This document shows, in pieces, positions 35,750 through 44,183 of a stretch of 64,000 nucleotides of DNA. Every line of letters begins with the position of its first letter. Positions within the stretch are counted from its first letter, which is position 1. The stretch comes from Polaribacter sp. Hel_I_88 (GTDB lineage: Bacteria > Bacteroidota > Bacteroidia > Flavobacteriales > Flavobacteriaceae), in assembly GCF_000687935.1 (NCBI RefSeq), contig NZ_JHZZ01000001.1, forward strand, positions 1 to 64,000, in the 5' to 3' direction. The notes under the pieces are model-generated. The model saw only the letters and a program-made list of their open reading frames with translations, made no database searches and was not told the DNA's origin. The translations under genes were made by a program, and so were the position numbers.

Positions 35750-37066
35750 TCAACTTATTTTCTTTGCTTTAAACCTACCAAAAAACAAAATGTATCCATA
35801 ACAAAGAATTGCTAAAATAAACGCTGTTTTAAAACCAAAACCATCTATTAAACTACCAAAAATAAAAGGAATTACAGCTCCACCCACAATTGCCATACAT
35901 AGCAAACCAGAAGCCTGTGCTTTTAAATCACCCAAACCTTCTAAACTTAACGTAAAAATAGTTGGGAACATAATTGAGTTGAACAAACCAACTGCTAAAA
36001 TAGACCACATAGAAAGTAAACCTACTGTGTTTATGGAAATCATAATCATAAGTATTGCCAAAGTTGCAAAAATGGCTAACACTTTTCCTGGTGCCATAAT
36101 TTTAGTTAAATAAGAACCTATAAATCGACCAATCATGGCTCCACCCCAATAAAAAATTACAAAAATACCCAACAATGATTTTGGATCGGAATCTGTGAAA
36201 GTTTTATTAAAAGTACTTGCAATGGTGTTGGCAATATGCATCATGGTTTCATTTTGAGCAACGACTGCTCCTAAATTCATATCAGCAAAATAATTGACCA
36301 AAAAGCTACCAATAGAAACTTCTGCACCTACGTACACAAAAATTCCTAAAGCTCCTAGTAACATAGCTTTGTTTTTTAACAACTTTCCATAACCGCCCTT
36401 TGGCACCTTTTCCATAACTGTTGGCAAGTTGATAAATCCAAAAATGATGGCTAAAATTGCAATGGAAGCAGCAATCCATAAAAAAGGTGTTTGCACTGTG
36501 GCTGCTTCTGCAACATAGTAATTCGTTTTATCAAGTTCACTTAATAGATTAATTTCTTCGGATGTTTTTACGGAATCACTTAGTAAAAATAATGCACCAA
36601 TTACAGGAGCAATTGTGGTTCCTAAAGAGTTGAATGCTTGCGACAAATTTAAACGACTACTTGCACCATCTTCAGTTCCTAACAAGGCTACATAAGGATT
36701 TGCAGCCACTTGTAAAATGGTAATTCCACCAGCTAATGTAAAATATCCGATTAAAAACACTACAAAAGTTCTGTATTCTGCAGCAGGATAAAATAACAAA
36801 CAGCCTAATGCCATGGTTAATAGGCCTAAAACAATTCCTTTTTTATACCCGATTTTAGATAATATAAATCCTGCAGGTAAAGAGAACACAAAGAAAGCCA
36901 CAAAAAATGCAAATTGTACTAGCACTGTTTTTGCATACGACATTTCGAAAACATCTTTTAATCTTGGCACTAAACTATCGACTAACACTGTAATAAATCC
37001 CCAAAGGAAAAATAACGTCGTTAAAAAAATAAAAGCACTTTTGTAGGATTTCTTGGTTGTTGACAT
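35750..37066 (-). CDS. Sugar MFS transporter, FucP/NagP-like
   Basis: This 438-aa twelve-helix permease belongs to the FHS (fucose/glucose/galactose:H+ symporter) branch. Its N-terminal FFLWGFITVLVDSLVPRLKD and AANPYVALLG segments are typical of this branch. As third gene of the GH92-asparaginase-MFS operon it should import a monosaccharide released from N-glycans, most likely N-acetylglucosamine or mannose. Its 3' end is duplicated at 34394-34497. It starts 50 bp after the asparaginase stop. Confidence 0.88.
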   Translation of the reverse strand: MSTTKKSYKSAFIFLTTLFFLWGFITVLVDSLVPRLKDVFEMSYAKTVLVQFAFFVAFFVFSLPAGFILSKIGYKKGIVLGLLTMALGCLLFYPAAEYRTFVVFLIGYFTLAGGITILQVAANPYVALLGTEDGASSRLNLSQAFNSLGTTIAPVIGALFLLSDSVKTSEEINLLSELDKTNYYVAEAATVQTPFLWIAASIAILAIIFGFINLPTVMEKVPKGGYGKLLKNKAMLLGALGIFVYVGAEVSIGSFLVNYFADMNLGAVVAQNETMMHIANTIASTFNKTFTDSDPKSLLGIFVIFYWGGAMIGRFIGSYLTKIMAPGKVLAIFATLAILMIMISINTVGLLSMWSILAVGLFNSIMFPTIFTLSLEGLGDLKAQASGLLCMAIVGGAVIPFIFGSLIDGFGFKTAFILAILCYGYILFFGRFKAKKIS

Positions 37067-37115
37067 TGAAAAAAGTTATGAATTTTGAGTAATTAGTTTT
37101 AAGTTTAAAAATATG

Positions 37116-38117
37116 CTAACTCTTATTAAAAAAATCTGATTTGATATTCTTGTTTTCTTTGTTTTTGTAAATGTTATAACTAAACCACTCATGAATAGAA
37201 TACGCTCCTGTTTCACCTTGTTTATTCACAGCAATGTAACCGACTTGAAAGTCTTTAAAATTCTTTCCTGGTTTGTTTACAATTCGTCCAATAGCTTCTT
37301 CACAAGCTTCTTGTGGAGTTCTTCCTTGACGCATTAATTCCACAATTAAAAAGCTACCTACTGTTTTTAAAACTTCTTCTCCTAAACCTGTTGCAGAGGC
37401 TCCCCCAATTTCATTATCTACAAACAAACCTCCACCAATTATGGGTGAATCTCCTACTCTACCAGCCATTTTATATGCCAATCCACTTGTGGTACAAGCT
37501 CCAGAAATATCTCCTTTTTTATCAATAGCTAACATTCCAATGGTATCATGATTTTCGATATTGATAATCGGTTTGTATTCTGATGTTTCTTTCCATTTTT
37601 CCCAAGCTTTTTTAGAAGCCTCTGTTAATAAATCCTCAGGTTCAAAGCCTTTAGAAATGGCAAACTTTTTTGCGCCTTCACCCACTAACATTACATGTGG
37701 AGTATCTTCCATGACTTTTCTTGCTACAGAAATTACGTGTTTGATGTTTTTTACACCTAAAACTGCTCCATAATTTCCTGTTGAATCCATAATACAAGCA
37801 TCTAGAGTTACATCTCCATCTCTATCAGGTAAACCTCCTTTTCCTACAGATTGTCCTTTTTCATTGGCTTCTTCTATTCTACAGCCTTCTTCTACTGCAT
37901 CTAAAGCAGATCCTCCTTTTTCTAGAACTGCTGCAGCAGTTTCTACGGCTAAATCTGTTTTCCAAGTGGCAATAACCAATGGTTTTATAACTTTTGATGA
38001 TGCTACACCAATTTTTTTATCTTTTGTAGTTTCATCACATGAAATTAATGATGATGATACAGCAACCAATCCTAAACCTGTAGCTGATGCTTTTTTTATA
38101 AAATTTCTTCTTTTCAT
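37116..38117 (-). CDS. N4-(beta-N-acetylglucosaminyl)-L-asparaginase
   Basis: This 333-aa Ntn-hydrolase splits GlcNAc-Asn, the last linkage of N-glycan breakdown. The precursor is expected to cut itself before T192 in ENHDTIGML, where the threonine becomes the nucleophile; substrate residues in GRVGDSPIIGGG follow. The N terminus has an RRNFIKK twin-arginine motif and a lipobox LISC (C27), so it is probably a Tat-exported lipoprotein. The family includes the well-studied flavobacterial glycosylasparaginase. It lies between GH92 and the MFS gene in one operon. Confidence 0.92.
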   Translation of the reverse strand: MKRRNFIKKASATGLGLVAVSSSLISCDETTKDKKIGVASSKVIKPLVIATWKTDLAVETAAAVLEKGGSALDAVEEGCRIEEANEKGQSVGKGGLPDRDGDVTLDACIMDSTGNYGAVLGVKNIKHVISVARKVMEDTPHVMLVGEGAKKFAISKGFEPEDLLTEASKKAWEKWKETSEYKPIINIENHDTIGMLAIDKKGDISGACTTSGLAYKMAGRVGDSPIIGGGLFVDNEIGGASATGLGEEVLKTVGSFLIVELMRQGRTPQEACEEAIGRIVNKPGKNFKDFQVGYIAVNKQGETGAYSIHEWFSYNIYKNKENKNIKSDFFNKS

Positions 38118-38140
38118 TTATTCTGAATAACTTTTACTGT

Positions 38141-41098
38141 TTATCTTATTTGGATTTCATCTACAAAAATCCAACTTCTTCCATCATGTTTGTAACCTAA
38201 ATGCCATTCAGGAAGTTTGCCTAATTTTTTTGCAATGATTTTTATGTATCTAACTTTTGTATTTGGAGGATATTTAAAAATATATTCTTGAATTTTTACA
38301 TTTTCATTTTCTTTAGTGTTATCGACTGAATAATCACCTAGAGATTTATAACTTTTAGCATCAGAAGAAATTAAAATCTCTACTTCAGAAGGAAGAAAAA
38401 TCCATGAGCGTTGGTCTTCTAAGAAATTGACTTCTAATCTACCTTCATTATTATCTTCTTTTCCTAAATCAACAATAGCCACTAAATCTGTATTATGATA
38501 TCCTTGCCAAGTGCCTGTTCTAAAATCTTCTGTTCCAAGAATTCCATCAATTAAAGCATTATTTCCACCAGCATTATATTGATTTGCATACTTGCTTTGT
38601 AATTCAATTTTAAGGTTTGGATCTATTTTATAAAAAGTTGTGGTAATTGTTTTACTTTTTGTTTCTCCTTTTTGGGCATAAACTGATAATGTCAAGGCTT
38701 CAGAAATTAAAATTGGATATTCATATTTTTTAAATTTATGACCAAATGAAAAATATATTTCTGCATCTTTATCAACAGACTTTAACTCTATTTCTGTACT
38801 TTCTTTAAAAGCAATATCTCCTTTTGCAATAAAAGGTGATGCCACAATTACATGTTCTTTAATTTCTGTTGATGGAATAAATTCATCTTTTGTTCCCCAA
38901 TTTGTAGGTTGATCTGTCATTTCAAAAATCAAACTTCCACCATTCATAATAGCTGTATGATTGATATACGAATACTCATAGTTTTCTCCATTTAATTTTA
39001 CAGATTTGATGTATTTGTGCTCTTTAGATTTATATACAACATCTACCGTGAATGATTTTCCAGATTCTAAATTAATAGTAGCCTTATTAAATAATGGACT
39101 TCCAATAATATATTGATTAGCACCAGGAGTTACAGGATAAAAGCCTAAAGAAGAAAAAATATACCAAGCACTCATTTGTCCACAATCTTCATTTCCTGAA
39201 ATTCCATCTGGAGCATTTGTGTACAATTCTGTTAAAATCTGACGTACTTTTTCTTGAGTTTTATAAGGTTTGTTTACAAAATTATACAAATAAGCCATGT
39301 GATGACTAGGTTCATTACCATGTGCATATTGCCCAATTAAACCAGTAATATCTACTTGATGACTTCCAGAAGTTTTATCGTTAGCTGTAAATAATTTATC
39401 TAACTGATTTTCTAATTGCTGCTTTCCTCCTAACAATTTTGTAAAACCTACAATATCTTGAGGCACATAAAAACTGTATTGCCAAGAATTGGCTTCTGTA
39501 TAATTAAAGTTTACTTCATAAGGATCAAAAGGTGCAAACCAGGTATTTCTAAATCTACCTCTCATAAATTGCGTACTTGGATCAAAAATATTCTTATAAT
39601 ATTGTGCTCTTTGTGAGTAGGTTTTATAATCATTTTCTTTACCCATTGCTTTTGCCATTTGTGCAATTGTCCAATCATCATAAGCATATTCTAAGGTTTT
39701 AGAAACCGATTCAGATTCTTTTTCTACAGGAATAAAACCATAGTTTTTATACGAATCTAAACCTAATTTATCGCGAGTTGCAGAATGTTTCATTGCTTCT
39801 AAAGCCTTATTAGCATCAAAACCTTGTATACCTTTTAAATAGGCATCTGCAATTACAGGCACTGCATGATATCCAATCATACAACCTGTATAATTTGCAG
39901 CTAAATCCCAAATTGGCATAATGCCACCTTCATCATATTTAGCCAAAAAAGTATTGATAAAATCGTTGGTTTTTTCTTGCTCTATAATGGTATATAGAGG
40001 ATGTGCAGCTCTATACGTATCCCATAATGAAAACACTGTATAATAATCAAAATCTTTAGTTTTATGGATTTCTAAATCCATTCCTCTATATCTCCCATCC
40101 ACATCTTGATACAAATTTGGAGCTAATGCAACATGATACATAGAAGTATAAAAGTTGACTTTATTGTCTTCATTTTCATCTTCTATAACAATTTTTTCTA
40201 ATTGTTGTTCCCAAAAATCTTGTGCTGTTTTTTTTACTTCTTCAAATGATTTGCTACCAATTTCTCCTTCTAAATTCTTTCTAGCTCCATCAACATCAAC
40301 AGCAGAAATTCCTATTTTAATAAATACAGGTTCGTTATTTGGATTGATAAAATTTAAAGCAGCTTTTCTACCACCAACTAAACCATCTTGCAAAGGTGAC
40401 TGTAAAACATCTGTAAATGGATGTGAAGTTTTTATAACATAAAACAATCGTTGATCTGTTGCCCATGCTTTAGAATGACGATAACCTACAATTTCTGTAT
40501 CCGAAATTTTATCGATTTTAGCATCTAAAACTTCATCTCTATGCTCTAAATCTAAAATTACAAATTGATTTTCAGCAGTAGGAAAATTATATTTGTGCAT
40601 TCCACTTCTTTTAGAAACTGTTAATGCTACATCAATATTTGTATCATCTAAATGCACTTTGTAAAAACCAGGCTCTGCAACTTCATTCTTATGAGAAAAT
40701 TTAGATTTATAGCCTTCAACTTGCACAGAGCTTGACGAGGTGTTTGCTCCATTATTAAATATTTGCTTATTGGTTGGCATCAGTAAAATATCTCCATAAT
40801 CAGAAACTCCTGTTCCACTTAAATGGGTGTGTGAAAATCCGTAAATTTCATTGTCTGAATAATGGTAACCTGAACAACCATCCCAACCATCCAACCTTGT
40901 GTCTGGAGATAATTGCATCATTCCAAAAGGCAAAGTTGCACCAGGATATGTGTGTCCATGACCATCAGTTCCTATAAAAGGATTTACATAAGAAATTAAA
41001 GGTTTGTCTTTTTGGGCTTCATGAATTTCGATTTCTGGTTTGCAAGATATTATTGTAAATACGAGAAGAAAAAGAGAAAAAAATTGAAGCTTCATCAA
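38141..41098 (-). CDS. GH92 alpha-mannosidase lipoprotein with C-terminal CBM-like domain
   Basis: This 985-aa lipoprotein (lipobox IISC, C19) is a calcium-dependent exo-alpha-mannosidase that trims high-mannose N-glycans. The GH92 N-terminal hallmark YVNPFIGTDGHGHTYPG and later ISGNEDCGQMSAWYIFSSLG are intact. GH92 cores are about 750 aa; here the last 230 residues add a chitobiase-like strand region and a discoidin/CBM32-like domain ending SWIFVDEIQI. The GH20 next door has a similar C terminus. It is the first gene of the minus-strand operon, with a promoter in the 36-bp gap shared with GH20. Confidence 0.93.
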   Translation of the reverse strand: MMKLQFFSLFLLVFTIISCKPEIEIHEAQKDKPLISYVNPFIGTDGHGHTYPGATLPFGMMQLSPDTRLDGWDGCSGYHYSDNEIYGFSHTHLSGTGVSDYGDILLMPTNKQIFNNGANTSSSSVQVEGYKSKFSHKNEVAEPGFYKVHLDDTNIDVALTVSKRSGMHKYNFPTAENQFVILDLEHRDEVLDAKIDKISDTEIVGYRHSKAWATDQRLFYVIKTSHPFTDVLQSPLQDGLVGGRKAALNFINPNNEPVFIKIGISAVDVDGARKNLEGEIGSKSFEEVKKTAQDFWEQQLEKIVIEDENEDNKVNFYTSMYHVALAPNLYQDVDGRYRGMDLEIHKTKDFDYYTVFSLWDTYRAAHPLYTIIEQEKTNDFINTFLAKYDEGGIMPIWDLAANYTGCMIGYHAVPVIADAYLKGIQGFDANKALEAMKHSATRDKLGLDSYKNYGFIPVEKESESVSKTLEYAYDDWTIAQMAKAMGKENDYKTYSQRAQYYKNIFDPSTQFMRGRFRNTWFAPFDPYEVNFNYTEANSWQYSFYVPQDIVGFTKLLGGKQQLENQLDKLFTANDKTSGSHQVDITGLIGQYAHGNEPSHHMAYLYNFVNKPYKTQEKVRQILTELYTNAPDGISGNEDCGQMSAWYIFSSLGFYPVTPGANQYIIGSPLFNKATINLESGKSFTVDVVYKSKEHKYIKSVKLNGENYEYSYINHTAIMNGGSLIFEMTDQPTNWGTKDEFIPSTEIKEHVIVASPFIAKGDIAFKESTEIELKSVDKDAEIYFSFGHKFKKYEYPILISEALTLSVYAQKGETKSKTITTTFYKIDPNLKIELQSKYANQYNAGGNNALIDGILGTEDFRTGTWQGYHNTDLVAIVDLGKEDNNEGRLEVNFLEDQRSWIFLPSEVEILISSDAKSYKSLGDYSVDNTKENENVKIQEYIFKYPPNTKVRYIKIIAKKLGKLPEWHLGYKHDGRSWIFVDEIQIR

Positions 41099-41119
41099 AA
41101 TAGATTATTAAATTCGTAT

Positions 41120-41127
41120 CAAATATA
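41120..41127 (-). promoter_or_regulatory. -7 element of the GH92 operon
   Basis: The minus strand reads TATATTTG (TAnnTTTG), 21 nt before the GH92 ATG. The opposite strand has a weaker TAAATTCG at 41109-41116 for the GH20 operon. The two promoters overlap face to face in 36 bp. Confidence 0.45.
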
Positions 41128-41134
41128 ACAGAAA

Positions 41135-43480
41135 ATGAAAATCCATCATTATTTCTTAGCACTTTTTATTTTAATTTTTTGGGGATGCCAAAATCACACT
41201 CAAAAACCAATTGAACCGAATATTATTCCGAAACCTGTTTCTCTAACACTTGAAAAAGAAGTTTTTGTTTTAAATAAAAACACTTCTTTGGCACTGTTTG
41301 GGGAATTTGAAAGTGTTGCAAACTTTTTTAATTCCTATTTAAAAGAAACATTCGATTTAGAACTAACCTCAAAAAAAAGTAGCAATCAAATTATATTTAA
41401 AAAAAATGATTCTATAAAAAATGATGAAGGTTATAAACTTAAAATTAGTCAAAATAAAATATTAATTGAGGCTAAAACTAAAAATGGTGCTTTTTACGCA
41501 GTGCAATCTTTAATACAACTATTACCAATTAAATCCGATTTAAATGAAATTGCAATTCAATGTTTAGAAATTGAAGATGCTCCTCGTTTTTCTTACAGAG
41601 GAATGCACTTAGATGTTGCTCGTCATTTTTTCTCTGTAGATTTTATAAAAAAATATTTAGATATAATGGCCATGCTAAAAATGAATACGTTTCATTGGCA
41701 TTTAACAGAAGATCAAGGTTGGCGAATTGAGATTAAAAAATATCCGAAATTACAAGAAATTGCAGCTTTTAGAAAAGAAACGTTACTTGGGCATTATTCA
41801 GATCAACCTCATCAATTTGATGGAAAAAAATATGGTGGATTTTACACACAAGAAGAAATTAAAGACATTGTAACTTATGCAACTGAAAGACAAATTACTG
41901 TAATTCCAGAAATTGAAATGCCAGGACATAGCCAAGCTGCAATTGCTGCGCATCCTGAGTTGGGTTGTTCTGGAAAACAAGTTGAAGTTGCAACAAAATG
42001 GGGAGTTTTTGAAGAAGTTTATTGCTCAAAAGAAACAACATTCAAATTTTTAGAGGATGTTATTGATGAAGTTGTGGAATTATTTCCTGGAAAATATATT
42101 CATATTGGTGGTGATGAAGCTCCAAAAACAAATTGGAAAAAATGTGAAAATTGTCAAAATCTCATCAAAAAAGAAGGTTTAAAAGACGAACATGAATTGC
42201 AAAGTTATTTCATTACAAGAATGGAGAAATACATCAACCAAAAAGGAAAACAAATTATTGGTTGGGACGAAATTTTAGAAGGTGGTTTGGCACCCAATGC
42301 AACTGTGATGTCTTGGAGAGGAATATCTGGAGCTATTGAAGCTGCCAAACAAAAACACGATGTAATTTTAACTCCTAATTCTCATTTATATTTCGATTAT
42401 TATCAGTCTGATAACGAAAACGAACCCTTAGCAATTGGTGGTTTTTTACCTTTAGAAAAAGTGTATAATTTTAATCCAATTCCAACAGAATTAACTGAAG
42501 CCGAGGCAAAATATGTTTTAGGTGCACAAGGAAATGTTTGGACAGAATATATGCCAACTTCAGAAAAAGTAGAATATATGGCGTTTCCAAGAGCAATTGC
42601 TTTGAGTGAAGTAGTTTGGTCATCAAAAGAAAACAGAAATTATACCGATTTTATAAAACGTTTAGAGCATTTTAACAAACGTTTGGATGCCATGAATGTG
42701 AATTATGCCAATCATATTTATGAGATAAAAGGAGCATTGTTAAATGATAATGGTAAAATGAGTTATCAACTAGAAACTACAACAGATAATAAAATTGTCT
42801 ATAGTTTGGATGGAAATCAACCTACTTATTTATTATATCCTGAGTATGAAAAACCCATTCAAATTGACTCATCAACAACTATAAAAGCTTTTGTAATTGA
42901 TAAAAATGGAGAACAATTGGGAAATACTTTTACCCAAAAAATAAATTTACACAAAGCTGTTGGAGCAAATATTTCTTTGAATGTAAAGCCTCATAAAGCA
43001 TACAATGCTGGAGGTAAACAAGCTTTAATAAACGGGATTTCTGGAAACAACAAACGTTATGGAGATAAAGAATGGTTGGGTTTTTCTGGAGAAGATGTAG
43101 AAATTAATATTGATTTAGGTAAGAATAGAATAATAAAAAAAATAAAAATGAGGTTTTATGATGCAAATGGACAATGGATTTATAACCCAGGAGAAGTTTG
43201 GGTAACTGTTTATAATGATGACGATTTACCAAATAAAAATGATGAATTAATAAAAGTAGATATCGAACATTTTGCAGAATTACTAATTATTCCAATTCCA
43301 GATAATACTCAAATTAGAAATTATGAATATAATTATACACCATTTAGTTTTTTTGATGATAAAAATAAAAAAAATAGATATATAAAAATTTGGGTGAAAA
43401 ACTACGGAATTATTCCAGAAGGAAAACAAGGTGCAGGAAACAAAGCTTGGACGTTTATTGATGAAATAATTGTAGAGTAA
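41135..43480 (+). CDS. GH20 beta-N-acetylhexosaminidase lipoprotein with CBM-like domain
   Basis: This 781-aa lipoprotein (lipobox WGC, C18) removes terminal beta-GlcNAc or GalNAc by substrate-assisted catalysis. Residues about 28-150 form the GH20b domain and 150-510 the TIM barrel. The catalytic pair is D327-E328 in HIGGDEAP, and the fold entry is RGMHLDVARHFF. A chitobiase-type strand segment and a discoidin/CBM32-like domain ending AWTFIDEIIVE follow, paralleling the GH92 neighbour. It is first in the plus-strand operon GH20-cutC-GH2. Confidence 0.94.
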   Translation: MKIHHYFLALFILIFWGCQNHTQKPIEPNIIPKPVSLTLEKEVFVLNKNTSLALFGEFESVANFFNSYLKETFDLELTSKKSSNQIIFKKNDSIKNDEGYKLKISQNKILIEAKTKNGAFYAVQSLIQLLPIKSDLNEIAIQCLEIEDAPRFSYRGMHLDVARHFFSVDFIKKYLDIMAMLKMNTFHWHLTEDQGWRIEIKKYPKLQEIAAFRKETLLGHYSDQPHQFDGKKYGGFYTQEEIKDIVTYATERQITVIPEIEMPGHSQAAIAAHPELGCSGKQVEVATKWGVFEEVYCSKETTFKFLEDVIDEVVELFPGKYIHIGGDEAPKTNWKKCENCQNLIKKEGLKDEHELQSYFITRMEKYINQKGKQIIGWDEILEGGLAPNATVMSWRGISGAIEAAKQKHDVILTPNSHLYFDYYQSDNENEPLAIGGFLPLEKVYNFNPIPTELTEAEAKYVLGAQGNVWTEYMPTSEKVEYMAFPRAIALSEVVWSSKENRNYTDFIKRLEHFNKRLDAMNVNYANHIYEIKGALLNDNGKMSYQLETTTDNKIVYSLDGNQPTYLLYPEYEKPIQIDSSTTIKAFVIDKNGEQLGNTFTQKINLHKAVGANISLNVKPHKAYNAGGKQALINGISGNNKRYGDKEWLGFSGEDVEINIDLGKNRIIKKIKMRFYDANGQWIYNPGEVWVTVYNDDDLPNKNDELIKVDIEHFAELLIIPIPDNTQIRNYEYNYTPFSFFDDKNKKNRYIKIWVKNYGIIPEGKQGAGNKAWTFIDEIIVE

Positions 43481-43481
43481 T

Positions 43482-44183
43482 ATGGTTTTAGAAATTTGCG
43501 CAAACTCTTATCAATCAGCAATAAACGCTCAAAATGCTGGAGCAGACAGAATTGAACTTTGTTCAGAGCTATCAGTTGGTGGAGTAACTCCAAGTTATGG
43601 TCTGTTGAAAAAAATATCTGAAGAAATTACCATTCCTGTAAATGTTTTAATAAGACCAAGAAGTGGTGATTTTTGTTATACTGATGATGAATTTGAGCAA
43701 ATGAAAATAGACATACAACTTTGTAAAGAATTAGGTTTTAACGGAATTGTTTCTGGAGTTTTAAATTCGGATAACTCTATTGATATTAAAAGAACAAGAG
43801 CGTTAATTGAACTTTCTAAACCACTTTCATTCACCTTTCACAGAGCTTTTGATTGTGTTTCGAATCCAAAAGAATCTCTGCAAATTCTTATAAATTTAAA
43901 AGTTGATAAAATTTTAACTTCTGGCTTACAAGAAAAAGCTGAAAACGGAATTCAACTTTTAATTGATTTACAAAAAATTGCAAAAGATAAATTGATCATT
44001 CTTCCAGGAAGTGGCATCAATCCTAGAAATGCGCATGTATTTAAAGAAGCTGGTTTTAAAGAAATTCATACTTCTGCCACAAAAGAAATAAGAAATTCAA
44101 ACGTATTTTTTGATTCAACCAAACAAACCGTTTCTGATACAAAAACAATTCAAAAAATTTTAAAAGTGATAAAAGATGCGTAA
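43482..44183 (+). CDS. cutC: CutC family protein
   Basis: This 233-aa TIM-barrel protein starts EICANSYQSAINAQNAGADR and has the conserved ELSVGGVTPSYG and VLIRPRSGDFCY blocks. CutC was named for copper homeostasis in E. coli, but that role is disputed. Here it lies 1 bp after a GH20 gene and overlaps a GH2 mannosidase gene by 8 nt. That placement suggests a sugar-related role within the N-glycan operon; this is inference. It has no signal peptide, so it is cytosolic, unlike its neighbours. Confidence 0.92.
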   Translation: MVLEICANSYQSAINAQNAGADRIELCSELSVGGVTPSYGLLKKISEEITIPVNVLIRPRSGDFCYTDDEFEQMKIDIQLCKELGFNGIVSGVLNSDNSIDIKRTRALIELSKPLSFTFHRAFDCVSNPKESLQILINLKVDKILTSGLQEKAENGIQLLIDLQKIAKDKLIILPGSGINPRNAHVFKEAGFKEIHTSATKEIRNSNVFFDSTKQTVSDTKTIQKILKVIKDA

